From the NCBI GenBank assembly GCA_025358765.1, contig JANYIG010000117.1, positions 1 to 33,588 of the forward strand: 33,588 nt of DNA. The letters run 5' to 3'. Positions 26,041 to 33,461 of this stretch are shown in pieces. How positions within the stretch are numbered: the stretch's first letter is position 1; each line of letters opens with the position of its first letter. This DNA comes from Candidatus Kapaibacterium sp. (lineage in GTDB: Bacteria; Bacteroidota; Ignavibacteria; Kapaibacteriales; UBA4661). The position numbers were made by a program, and so were the translations under genes. The notes below the pieces were generated by a model. It worked only from the letters and a program-made list of their open reading frames with translations, had not been told where the DNA came from and searched no databases.

Positions 26041-27141
26041 TTATTGATTGGTGCGTTTGCACAACTGGCTCCACTCTTGCCGCACAGCAAGCCCTAACGC
26101 TTTGATAGCAAGCAATACGGGCGACATCCCACCAAACACGCCCGCAATAGCATAAAGCGTTCCTACCGTGAACGAGCGCTGTCCCGTAACAGCGTAAATA
26201 GGCTCCCAATAATCCGGCATAAATTTCGCCTTAAACGTTTCTAATCCGCCGAAATTGTAAAATCGCCGTCCATGAGTGCGAACAAGGCTGAATACTGCGC
26301 GAAGCCAACAACGTTCGGATGATGACGGAAGCTCTGTGCCAATGTCACGCTTGCGAGCAAGCGGTGATAATCCCAGTGTTACGTATTCGACACACTCATC
26401 GGCAAACTGACGCATAGCCGCATCGAACAATAGCTCGTTTGTGCCATTTGGAGCGCCTTGTCCGCGAATAATTTGTTCAATGAGCCATCCTTTCCGTTGT
26501 GGCACGGGCGAAGCAATGAGAAAGCCGACAACTTTATTTTGCTGCTCCGCAACAAATATTCGTCGGTCATTGAGGTTGTCAAGAATATACGGTTCGACCA
26601 AAAAACCGAGCGGCGGCAATCCTCGTGCGGATAACCATTCGCTTAAACATTGCTCCAATGCTGGGTTTTGGGAGGCGCGTTCTGGTTGCCATAATGACAT
26701 GCGAACGCCTTTGTTCGCCGCGCGATTTAATTGCCCACGCAACGAAGGTTTCGAGGCGAGGGTAGCCTGCCAACGTCCAAGCGACGGGTTCCACACAGGC
26801 TGTGCGCCAAGTAATACTCTATCCCACGGACCTCGCGCTGCAAGCGCCTCCACAAGGCGTGTTCCAGCGCCAAAATAGCAAATGTTCACCCCTTGTTGGT
26901 GCAATGTTCGTTCAAACTCATCTACAACAATTGTCAATTGCTCGTTCGTGCAAATCGGAGCACCTGCAACAATGGCATAGCGTCCATAGCGCTTGTAGCC
27001 AATGACCGCGTTACCATTTGCGCTAAACCAATACCGCATACCAGCATTCAAAATTTGATATGCCATTGCATTCCAACCGTAGAGCATCACGAGGCGATGT
27101 GCTTGTGCAAAAGTTTTGTCCATCGTGTCCGTTATGTCCAT
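26041..27141 (-). CDS. DUF2156 / phosphatidylglycerol lysyltransferase C-terminal-domain protein
   Basis: 366 residues (an ATG at 27123 is an alternative start). It resembles the soluble C-terminal domain of MprF/LysX-type aminoacyl-phosphatidylglycerol synthases, a tandem GNAT-like fold: FSANGNAVIGYKRYGRYAIV, GAPICTNEQLT, INICYFGAGTR-like strand (VNICYFGAGTR), LRGQLNRAANKGVRM, LPPLGFLVEPYIL, VAEQQNKVVGFLIASPV, GTNELLFDAAMRQFA, YVTLGLSPLA and YNFGGLETFKAKFMPDYWEPIY. It lacks the large flippase membrane domain of full MprF; two weak hydrophobic segments lie near the C-terminus. Stand-alone members may transfer aminoacyl or acyl groups to lipids or peptides, but the reaction here is unknown. 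It follows the frr terminator, so it probably has its own promoter. Confidence 0.82.
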   Translation of the reverse strand: MDITDTMDKTFAQAHRLVMLYGWNAMAYQILNAGMRYWFSANGNAVIGYKRYGRYAIVAGAPICTNEQLTIVVDEFERTLHQQGVNICYFGAGTRLVEALAARGPWDRVLLGAQPVWNPSLGRWQATLASKPSLRGQLNRAANKGVRMSLWQPERASQNPALEQCLSEWLSARGLPPLGFLVEPYILDNLNDRRIFVAEQQNKVVGFLIASPVPQRKGWLIEQIIRGQGAPNGTNELLFDAAMRQFADECVEYVTLGLSPLARKRDIGTELPSSSERCWLRAVFSLVRTHGRRFYNFGGLETFKAKFMPDYWEPIYAVTGQRSFTVGTLYAIAGVFGGMSPVLLAIKALGLAVRQEWSQLCKRTNQ

Positions 27142-27173
27142 TTGCGCCCGTACCGTCCAAGAGTTGAAGAAAA

Positions 27174-27199
27174 CAAAAAATCCCCACTACGGGGGACTT
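27174..27199 (-). terminator. Rho-independent terminator after frr
   Basis: Read on the minus strand, TCCCC, a five-base loop and GGGGA are followed by a run of six T. It lies about 35 bases beyond the frr stop, ending the frr transcript before the DUF2156 gene. Confidence 0.75.
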
Positions 27200-27230
27200 T
27201 AAGGAATCATATGGTCGAAAAATTGCTATC

Positions 27231-27791
27231 TCAGATTTCCATCACTTCTTTTTCTTTTTTCTCCAAAACGTCATCCACGTTTTTGATGAATTTGTCGGTA
27301 AGTTTTTGGATATCTGCCTCGCCTCGTTTACGATCATCTTCGGACAAATGCTCATCTTTCTCAACTTTTTTGAGAACCTCGTTGTGATCGCGGCGCACGT
27401 TGCGAATGGCTATGCGGCTATCTTCGGCGATTTTTTTGCACATTTTCACAAATTCTTTGCGGCGCTCTTCGGTGAGCATCGGTACGGGTACACGGATAAC
27501 ATTGCCGTCATTACTGGGATTGAAGCCTAAATCTGCCTCACGAATCGCCTTTTCTACAACGCCGAGCATCGGCTTTTCGTAGGGTTGCACGACGATGGTA
27601 CGCGCGTCTGGCACAGACAGTGTGCCTATTTGACTCAACGGCGTTGGCGTACCGTAATAATCCACCCGAACAGAATCCAACAACGCCGTGGAAGCGCGTC
27701 CGGTACGGATTCTGACGAGTTCTTGCGTTAAATGGTCTATTGCTTTTTTCATTGCCGCTTGGGCGTTATTCACGACATCTTGCACTGGCAT
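27231..27791 (-). CDS. frr: Ribosome recycling factor
   Basis: 186 residues, the standard length. With EF-G it splits post-termination ribosomes. Recognisable stretches are LVRIRTGRASTALLDSVRVDYYG, LSQIGTLSVPDARTIVVQPYEK, AIREADLGFNPSNDG, IRVPVPMLTEERRKEFVKM and ADIQKLTDKFIKNVD. It lies downstream of pyrH in the usual pyrH-frr order, with 77 bases between the genes. A good terminator follows. The ATG at 27791 matches the family start (MPVQDVVNNAQAAMKKAI). Confidence 0.97.
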   Translation of the reverse strand: MPVQDVVNNAQAAMKKAIDHLTQELVRIRTGRASTALLDSVRVDYYGTPTPLSQIGTLSVPDARTIVVQPYEKPMLGVVEKAIREADLGFNPSNDGNVIRVPVPMLTEERRKEFVKMCKKIAEDSRIAIRNVRRDHNEVLKKVEKDEHLSEDDRKRGEADIQKLTDKFIKNVDDVLEKKEKEVMEI

Positions 27792-27868
27792 AATGGTTCA
27801 GAAAATGTTGGGAATTCAATGAATATTAAATGAGTACTACATTGGTTTGGAGGTCGTTCATTCATCGC

Positions 27869-28594
27869 CTAATTCGTCACAATCGTTCCAACAGACTCAC
27901 CCATTACGAGGCGTTTGAGGTTGCCAGTTTTGCCCATATCGAAAACAATAATCGGCAAATTATTCTCTTGGGCAAGGGTAAATGCTGTTAGATCCATAAT
28001 GCGAAGATTGTTTTCCAGCGCATAGCGGAACGTGATTCTATCAAAACGTTTAGCGTTTGGATTTTTTTCGGGGTCAGCGTCATAGATACCATCAACGCGC
28101 GTTCCCTTGATGATCAAGTCAGCGTTGATTTCCGAGGCACGCAATGATGCGGTTGTATCGGTCGTGAAATAAGGATTGCCGGTTCCTGCCCCAAAAATCA
28201 CGACGCGACCTTTCTCCAAATGCCGCACTGCTCGGCGCTTAATGTACGGTTCGGCAATTTGCGACATCGTAATCGCTGTTTGTAACCGCGTCGGCACACC
28301 ACGTAACTCTAAAGCATTCTGGAGCGCAATCGAATTAATCACGGTGGCAAGCATCCCCATATAATCACCCGAAACGCGGTCTATGCCCTGCTCTTCGGCG
28401 TTCATTCCGCGATAAATATTCCCACCGCCAATCACTAATGCTACTTCCACGCCAAGCTCGTGAACGGCTTTCACTTCGGTCGCAACGTAGCTCAACACCG
28501 ACGAATCAATGCCGTATTGTTGCGAGCCAAGCAACGATTCGCCACTGAGTTTAAGCAGAATGCGTTTGTAGGTTGTCTGTGTGGTTTGCATCAT
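27869..28594 (-). CDS. pyrH: UMP kinase
   Basis: 241 residues from the ATG at 28594 ([20 protein letters not shown]); the frame is open to 28627 but the extra residues are not family-like. A bacterial UMP kinase of the amino-acid-kinase fold that phosphorylates UMP in pyrimidine synthesis. Motifs include [60 protein letters not shown] and [18 protein letters not shown]. It follows tsf after a strong terminator, so it may be expressed separately from the rpsB-tsf unit while keeping the conserved order with frr. Confidence 0.96.
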   Translation of the reverse strand: MMQTTQTTYKRILLKLSGESLLGSQQYGIDSSVLSYVATEVKAVHELGVEVALVIGGGNIYRGMNAEEQGIDRVSGDYMGMLATVINSIALQNALELRGVPTRLQTAITMSQIAEPYIKRRAVRHLEKGRVVIFGAGTGNPYFTTDTTASLRASEINADLIIKGTRVDGIYDADPEKNPNAKRFDRITFRYALENNLRIMDLTAFTLAQENNLPIIVFDMGKTGNLKRLVMGESVGTIVTN

Positions 28595-28651
28595 AGAAAT
28601 TGGGAATAGCTTGAATATTAAATTCAAGATTAAAACCGCATGGAATCATAG

Positions 28652-28686
28652 AAAAATGGCTCGAAAGGAAATCCTTCGAGCCATTT
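28652..28686 (-). terminator. Rho-independent terminator after tsf
   Basis: AAATGGCTCGAA at 28654-28665 and TTCGAGCCATTT at 28675-28686 form a perfect 12-pair stem with a nine-base loop. Read on the minus strand, T residues follow the stem. It starts 14 bases after the tsf stop and separates rpsB-tsf from pyrH-frr. Confidence 0.85.
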
Positions 28687-28699
28687 GTATCAATGACGA

Positions 28700-29566
28700 T
28701 TAGTTTTTTGAGGCTTCTTCGCCCAAAAAGTAGCGGCGGAATTTCACAACGTCCACCGTGCCGCCGTTGGCAGCACTCAGTTCTTTCAAAACATCAGTGA
28801 CAGTTTTGCCGGAATCCTTCACGAACGTCTGCTCAAGCAAGCAGAATTCCTGATAGTATTTCTCGACGCGACCTTGCGCTACTTTTTCTGCGATTTCCGG
28901 CTCTTTTCCTTGCTCGATAGCCTGTTGGGTGTAGATTTCTTTTTCCTTATCCAAGGTTGCACCCGAAACCTCCTCGCGGCGCACGTAGGATGGGCTCATT
29001 GCCGCAATCTGCATAGCAATATCGCGCATTTGAGAGCGAACACCATCATTGACAGGAGCGGCGGTAAATTCTATCAATACGCCCAATTTGTTGCCCGTGT
29101 GGATGTAATCCAACACGAAGCCAGTGGTTTGAATATGTTCGTGCCGCTTGATAAGTATGCGTTCGCTGAATTTCGCCAGCATTTCATTGAACAAGTCACC
29201 GAGCTTTTTGCCGCCGATGTCTTCCGAAAGAAGCGATTCTTCGTTTGATGGATTTTTCGTCAATATCACGTTCACAACGTTTGATGCAAAATCCACAAAC
29301 TCATCGTTACGAGCCACGAAATCTGTTTCGCAGTTGATTTCCACGATAGCAGCAGCTTTGCCGTCTGTTGTCGTTTTTGCGAAAATAACGCCTTCATTGG
29401 AAGAACGGTCAGCCCGCTTTGCAACCGAGGCAGCACCACGTTTGCGAAGGAATTCAATCGCGCCTTCCATATCACCATTGGATTCGTCTAAGGCTTTTTT
29501 ACAATCTGCCATGCCCGCACCGGTCTTATCGCGCAGGTCTTTGACAAGTTCAAGAGTAGCAGCCAT
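28700..29566 (-). CDS. tsf: Translation elongation factor Ts
   Basis: 288 residues. It is the nucleotide-exchange factor for EF-Tu. The N-terminal UBA-like domain reads LVKDLRDKTGAGMADCKKAL with DMEGAIEFLRKRGAA. The dimerisation/core region has AAIVEINCETDFVARNDEF, and the C-terminal part has LLEQTFVKDSGKTV. Length and order are standard. The gene lies 77 bases downstream of rpsB, the conserved rpsB-tsf pair, and is followed by a strong terminator. Confidence 0.97.
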   Translation of the reverse strand: MAATLELVKDLRDKTGAGMADCKKALDESNGDMEGAIEFLRKRGAASVAKRADRSSNEGVIFAKTTTDGKAAAIVEINCETDFVARNDEFVDFASNVVNVILTKNPSNEESLLSEDIGGKKLGDLFNEMLAKFSERILIKRHEHIQTTGFVLDYIHTGNKLGVLIEFTAAPVNDGVRSQMRDIAMQIAAMSPSYVRREEVSGATLDKEKEIYTQQAIEQGKEPEIAEKVAQGRVEKYYQEFCLLEQTFVKDSGKTVTDVLKELSAANGGTVDVVKFRRYFLGEEASKN

Positions 29567-29643
29567 GATACTTTAAGATTTTAAGGTTGTAGTTGTACGT
29601 ATTTGGAATTTCTACTGTTCGCCATTACCAATCGGAGTTAGCA

Positions 29644-30585
29644 TTATTCTGCCGCTTGTTCGCTCACTGCTGATTCAACAGGCTCTACAGCTGTTGCTAC
29701 AGGCGCTTCGGCTACTACAACATCCGCTTGAGGAGCTGGTCGGCGAGCTGTACCACCACCACCGCTATTGCCACCACGCTGTTGGTCAGGACGGTCATTG
29801 CGTTTGCGACCACGCATCTGACGATGTGCACGGTCATCTTGGTTGTCGTCTTCCGATCCTTCTTTGTCTTGGGCAGCACCGGAGTCTATAGCGTTGATAC
29901 GAGCATACTCCTTGCCTTCAAGCACTGCGTCGGCAAGCACTTTTGTGATAATCTCAATCGTGCGAACGGAATCATCATTTGCTGGAATTGGATAATCCAC
30001 CAAGTTCGGGTCGGTATTCGTGTCAACAATTGCGAAAATCGGAATGCCAAGTTTACGTGCTTCTTCAATAGCAATGTGTTCTTTTTTGATGTCCACGATG
30101 AACAATGCACCTGGAAGGCGCGTCATCTCACGGATACCGCCAAAAACACGATTGAGTTTTTCTTGCTCTCGCGTAAGCACAAGGCGTTCTTTTTTCTTGA
30201 GTTTTTCGGTTGTACCGTCGGCTTCCATTTTCTCAATCACATCAATACGACGAATGCTCTTGCGAATCGTCGAAAAATTTGTGAGCATTCCACCCAACCA
30301 ACGATCGGTTGCGTAGTATGCGCCACAACGGGTAGCTTCGCGGGAAACAGCTTCTTTTGCCTGTTTTTTCGTCCCGACAAACATGAATTTTGAACCGCGG
30401 CTGGCAATTTCGAGCGCCGCATCGTGTGCTATGTCCACCAGAAGCTGGGTTTTGCGGAGGTCAATAACATGGATGTTATTGCGCTGGGTAAAGATAAAAC
30501 TCCGCATTTGCGGGTTCCACCGACGGGTAAGGTGACCAAAATGGGCACCAGATTCGAGCAACTGCTCGACGGATAGATACGACAT
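29644..30585 (-). CDS. rpsB: 30S ribosomal protein S2 with a long C-terminal extension
   Basis: 313 residues. The conserved core (about 1-240) has [77 protein letters not shown] and [21 protein letters not shown] long tail of about 70 residues follows, first acidic and Arg/Gly-rich ([19 protein letters not shown]), then Ala/Val/Glu-rich to the end. The E. coli protein has no such tail. The ATG at 30585 has AGGAG seven bases upstream. It lies in the rplM-rpsI-rpsB-tsf-pyrH-frr order; the 205-base leader between rpsI and rpsB may carry its own promoter or control. Confidence 0.96.
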   Translation of the reverse strand: MSYLSVEQLLESGAHFGHLTRRWNPQMRSFIFTQRNNIHVIDLRKTQLLVDIAHDAALEIASRGSKFMFVGTKKQAKEAVSREATRCGAYYATDRWLGGMLTNFSTIRKSIRRIDVIEKMEADGTTEKLKKKERLVLTREQEKLNRVFGGIREMTRLPGALFIVDIKKEHIAIEEARKLGIPIFAIVDTNTDPNLVDYPIPANDDSVRTIEIITKVLADAVLEGKEYARINAIDSGAAQDKEGSEDDNQDDRAHRQMRGRKRNDRPDQQRGGNSGGGGTARRPAPQADVVVAEAPVATAVEPVESAVSEQAAE

Positions 30586-30740
30586 GAATACTCCTACGAG
30601 ATAAAAAGGTTGTGTTAAACACCTGCGCCGTTCTTCTTGTGCGGCTAACGCCCGAAATCAATTGTATAAAAAATGACTTGCAAAGCGCCACACACCGCAA
30701 CAATCCCGGCACATGAGGGTTAGTTGAGAATGGATACAAT

Positions 30741-30763
30741 GGGCAATTATTTGAAAATTGCCC
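30741..30763. terminator. Hairpin in the rpsI-rpsB gap, possible attenuator or weak terminator
   Basis: GGGCAATT at 30741-30748 and AATTGCCC at 30756-30763 form a perfect eight-pair stem with a seven-base loop. It begins about 27 bases after the rpsI stop on the minus strand. No strong T-run follows, so partial termination or rpsB leader structure are both possible. An overlapping AATGGG/CCCATT pairing (30738-30743 with 30767-30772) could form an alternative fold. The rest of the 205-base gap shows nothing else I can assign. Confidence 0.45.
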
Positions 30764-30790
30764 GTACCCATTATTTTCCGTTCAATTATT

Positions 30791-31183
30791 TTAGCGTTTC
30801 GAGAATTGGAAGCGTTTACGAGCTTTTTTACGACCGCATTTTTTACGTTCCACCATGCGGGGGTCGCGCGTGGTCAAGCCTACAGCACGGAGCATCGGAC
30901 GAAATTCTTCGTTGATGGTCATCAGCGCACGAGCAATACCCAAACGCATTGCACCGGCTTGACCGCTTTTACCGCCGCCAAGCGCCATTACTTTTATGTC
31001 GTAGGTTCCAAGCGTACCAGTAACGGTGAGCGGAAGCATGATGTCTTGACGCTGAAATTCCGATGTGAAATACACCTCCAAGGAGCGCGAATTTACGATT
31101 ACTTTGCCGTTGCCAGCCGACAAATAGACCTTCGCAATCGAAGTCTTGCGTTTGCCGGTTGCGTAATGTTTTGTTGTTGCCAT
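30791..31183 (-). CDS. rpsI: 30S ribosomal protein S9
   Basis: 130 residues, the standard length. The hallmark regions are YATGKRKTSIAKVYL at the N-terminus, ALGGGKSGQAGAMRLGIARA in the centre and the basic C-terminal tail GLTTRDPRMVERKKCGRKKA ending KRFQFSKR, which reaches toward the P-site tRNA. It lies 92 bases downstream of rplM, the conserved L13-S9 pair. Confidence 0.97.
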   Translation of the reverse strand: MATTKHYATGKRKTSIAKVYLSAGNGKVIVNSRSLEVYFTSEFQRQDIMLPLTVTGTLGTYDIKVMALGGGKSGQAGAMRLGIARALMTINEEFRPMLRAVGLTTRDPRMVERKKCGRKKARKRFQFSKR

Positions 31184-31275
31184 GATTGCAAGAATTTTTT
31201 TTGAATTGTAATGTTGTATGTTTTATTGTATCGTGCTTCAACAGCCAGCTTCATAACAGAGCCAGCATTTTGACA

Positions 31276-31737
31276 TCACTTTCTCGTATCGTACGGAAGC
31301 GTGTAAGCAATTGGCTGTTGAGCCGCGTGGTCATGCTCGCTGCCGCCATAGACGCGCAATTTTTTCAACAAAACAGCGCCAAGCGAATTTTTCGGCAACA
31401 TACCTTTTACCGCATGTTCGATGGCAAATTCAGGTTTTTCAACGTTCACTTTGGTGAACGATTGGAACCGTGCGCCGCCCGGATACAGCGTGTTATGGTA
31501 ATATTCTTTTTTGTCACGACGTTTTGCATGGATTTCAATGTCTTTCGCATTGATGACGATAACGTAATCACCACAATCCACATGCGGTGTGTAAAACGGC
31601 TTATTCTTGCCACGCAGAAGCGTTGCAATCTGGGTTGCAAAACGTCCAAGTGTTTGCCCTTTTGCGTCAATGATGAACCATTTACGCTCAATATTCTCAG
31701 CTTTTGCCGAGGTAGTTGATTTTGTGTACGGTGTCAC
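31276..31737 (-). CDS. rplM: 50S ribosomal protein L13
   Basis: 153 residues from a GTG start at 31737, with AAGGA about nine bases upstream. Family stretches include RKWFIIDAKGQTLGRFAT, IATLLRGKNKPFYTPHVDCG, DYVIVINAKDIEI, YYHNTLYPGGARFQSF and AVKGMLPKNSLGAVLLKKL with LRVYGGSEHDHAAQQP. The short N-terminal extension (MTPYTKSTTSAKAENIE) is like that of Bacteroidota L13. It heads the minus-strand translation cluster; the long upstream gap of repeats separates it from mazG. Confidence 0.96.
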   Translation of the reverse strand: MTPYTKSTTSAKAENIERKWFIIDAKGQTLGRFATQIATLLRGKNKPFYTPHVDCGDYVIVINAKDIEIHAKRRDKKEYYHNTLYPGGARFQSFTKVNVEKPEFAIEHAVKGMLPKNSLGAVLLKKLRVYGGSEHDHAAQQPIAYTLPYDTRK

Positions 31738-31782
31738 GGAAATAATCCTTTGAAAATTTAAGAATGAAATATAAATAAATGT

Positions 31783-31807
31783 CGTTATCTACGTTATACG
31801 TTATCTA
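31783..31807. repeat. Short direct repeats CGTTATCTA in the rplM leader region
   Basis: CGTTATCTA occurs at 31783-31791 and 31799-31807, with a third CGTTAT at 31792-31797 between them. They lie about 46 bases upstream of the rplM start on that gene's side of the gap. They might be binding sites or slippage products. Confidence 0.45.
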
Positions 31808-31982
31808 ATGACTTAACCTCGTTCTGCAAAAACACGATTTTTCTTTTTCTGTCGTTCCAGCGAAGGCTGGAATCCACTGGCTTATAGAAGACATGGATGC
31901 CAACCGAAATTTATCCCAGTGAAAGCTGGGGTTGGCATGACAATCAAAAAAACACTATCTAATTCAAGAACGATGTCATTAG
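31805..31982. repeat. MITE-like segment with imperfect terminal inverted repeats
   Basis: The left end reads CTAATGAC (31805-31812), then TCGTTCT at 31819-31825. The right end read inward on the other strand is CTAATGAC (31982-31975), then TCGTTCT at 31973-31967. The two ends thus share 15 positions with a five-base spacing difference. The 178-base segment encodes no convincing protein and encloses a second palindromic repeat (31850-31942). No target-site duplication is evident. This looks like a small non-autonomous element or a composite intergenic repeat. Confidence 0.45.
31850..31942. repeat. REP-like composite palindromic repeat
   Basis: The 93-base segment starts TGTCGTTCCAGC and ends in the near reverse complement GCTGGGGTTGGCATGACA. 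Inside are two short palindromes of the same type, CCAGCGAAGGCTGG and a CCCAGTGAAAGCTGGG stretch. This architecture is typical of dispersed intergenic palindromic repeats (the 'GTCATTCCAGCGAAAGCTGGAAT' type, shortened here) found in many bacterial genomes. Copy number elsewhere cannot be seen from this window. Confidence 0.6.
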
Positions 31983-32001
31983 CAATTGCACGTTTTGGTC
32001 G

Positions 32002-32094
32002 TACACGGCTTTCCGTCTTGCTTCGCAAACCTCCGGGACGGGAGTATTATCAAGCATCGAACGTTTGCCTCGCCTGTGGCTATCAGACGGTACA
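32002..32094. other. Foldable segment with nested pairings, possible structured RNA or repeat
   Basis: Three nested pairings exist: CCGTCT 32013-32018 with AGACGG 32085-32090; GCAAAC 32025-32030 with GTTTGC 32063-32068; and CTCC 32031-32034 with GGAG 32041-32044. A small GCC/GGC hairpin lies at 32072-32080. Together they could form a branched structure about 80 bases long. It lies beside the MITE-like segment between the divergent rplM and mazG. Strand and function are unknown; it could be a structured RNA, part of the element, or a regulatory leader. Confidence 0.35.
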
Positions 32095-32235
32095 TGCCTA
32101 AAAACAGAGCAAAAAATACAGTTCTGTATTTTTGATACAGCTTACAAAAATATTATTTGAACCAGAAATATCCAAGTCGTATTTTTGAAAGCGGTAAAAT
32201 ATTATCGCACAAGCCTTTACCATCAATACGCCACT

Positions 32236-33099
32236 ATGCCTCCATCATCAGTATCTATGACCGCTACAGCCGTTTCAAGCGGCAATCACCCCGTTCCTCC
32301 AATTTCTAACCTTGACGACCCCATTGAACAATTTCGCGCATTTGTAGAACTCGTACAGATTTTGCACATCGAATGTCCGTGGGACAAAGAGCAAACGCAC
32401 ACCTCATTGATGCCGTTGTTGATTGAAGAAGTTTATGAGGCACAGGAAGCCGCTGACGCACACGACGCGAAGGAGCTTTCCAAAGAACTCGGCGATGTGC
32501 TACTCCACGTGGTGATGAATGGCGTGATTGCTGAAGAAGCGGGGACGTTCACCCTCGCACAGGTGCTGAACCGCGTGCGTGAAAAGCTCATCCACCGCCA
32601 TCCACACGTGTTTGGAAGCGTTGCTGCGGGTGATGCCAATGCCGTGAAAGTCAACTGGGAGCAATTAAAAATGCAGGAAGGGCGAACTTCCGTGTTGGAA
32701 GGCGTTCCCAAGCATCTGCCCGCCTTACTCCGCGCCCAACGCACCCAAGAAAAAGCGTCTCGTGTTGGGTTTGATTGGGACAATGCGCCCGACGTTTGGA
32801 AAAAAGTCGAAGAAGAACTTGCGGAACTCCATGCGGAACTGACAAATCAAGAATCAAGCAATCAAGCGGCTGTTGAAGAGGAATTTGGCGATGTTATGTT
32901 TGCGCTCGTAAATGCTGCACGGTTCCAGAACCTGAACGCCGAACAAGCGCTCCAACATGCCACAAGCAAGTTCACAAAACGGTTTCAGCGCATTGAGCAG
33001 ATGGCAGCCGCGCAGGGCAAGGCGCTCAATGACATGACGCTCGCGGAAATGGATGAACTGTGGAACGAAGCCAAAAGAGAATTACGAATTACGAAGTGA
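32236..33099 (+). CDS. mazG: Nucleoside triphosphate pyrophosphohydrolase
   Basis: 287 residues from the ATG at 32236 (TTG at 32185 and ATG at 32257 are alternatives). The enzyme hydrolyses NTPs to NMP and pyrophosphate, cleaning the nucleotide pool. Two MazG helical domains are visible: the N-terminal one has CPWDKEQTHTSLMPLLIEEV and ELSKELGDVLLHVVMN with the Mg-binding EExxE/ExxD pattern, then HRHPHVFG and VKVNWEQLK; the C-terminal one has KASRVGFDWDNAPDVWKKVE and EEEFGDVMFALVNAARF. This is the long, two-domain form as in E. coli. It is divergent from rplM and is followed by a 68-base gap before an unrelated gene. Confidence 0.95.
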   Translation: MPPSSVSMTATAVSSGNHPVPPISNLDDPIEQFRAFVELVQILHIECPWDKEQTHTSLMPLLIEEVYEAQEAADAHDAKELSKELGDVLLHVVMNGVIAEEAGTFTLAQVLNRVREKLIHRHPHVFGSVAAGDANAVKVNWEQLKMQEGRTSVLEGVPKHLPALLRAQRTQEKASRVGFDWDNAPDVWKKVEEELAELHAELTNQESSNQAAVEEEFGDVMFALVNAARFQNLNAEQALQHATSKFTKRFQRIEQMAAAQGKALNDMTLAEMDELWNEAKRELRITK

Positions 33100-33167
33100 G
33101 GTTCCGAACAAAGAATCCCAACACTGTCCAAATTTTTCCTTCAATCAATTTACGTGGAGAACCCTTG

Positions 33168-33461
33168 ATGATTACGGAGTTTTCTATCAATAAAAGCACC
33201 ACACGCCGCTTACTGTGCTGTCTTGCCGCCTTGCTGCTCTTGAGCGCAGTGCCGAATCACGCTCAAACTGTTTCCACTCTTGCAGGAACCATTCCTTTTG
33301 CCGATGGCGCAGGAGTAACCGCACAATTCAATAATCCAACGGGCGTGGCGGTGGACGGCGCGGGGAATGTATCCGCCGCTGTTGGGTCACGTTTCGGGCG
33401 ATTGCGGCGATTCGGAAGATCGCTCCTTGCGAGTCGAAGAAGGGAATCAACGCGGTGTTGA
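33168..33461 (+). CDS. Secreted NHL-repeat protein, N-terminal part, interrupted near 33371
   Basis: The ATG at 33168 has GGAGA upstream; an earlier in-frame start at 33060 lies inside mazG and is rejected. A basic N-terminus and hydrophobic core (LLCCLAALLLLSAVPNHAQ) form a signal peptide with Ala-Gln cleavage. The mature part begins TVSTLAGTIPFADG and AQFNNPTGVAVDGAGNV, the standard opening of an NHL-type beta-propeller whose next residues should be 'YVAD...'. Instead the frame continues as Arg/Ser-rich nonsense to a stop at 33461. From about 33371 on, the DNA instead encodes a PAS domain on the other strand. The real gene is probably much longer and is cut here by a junction. Confidence 0.7.
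   Translation: MITEFSINKSTTRRLLCCLAALLLLSAVPNHAQTVSTLAGTIPFADGAGVTAQFNNPTGVAVDGAGNVSAAVGSRFGRLRRFGRSLLASRRRESTRC

Noticed and set aside
31919-32101. 60-codon plus-strand frame in the rplM-mazG gap (contains CLACGYQ)
   Set aside because: It overlaps the repeat element and the foldable segment, has no ribosome site and no recognisable family; the pairing pattern explains the sequence better.
33060-33167. Upstream in-frame extension of the NHL-repeat gene
   Set aside because: It overlaps the end of mazG and would precede a clear signal peptide that starts at the ATG at 33168 with its own ribosome site.
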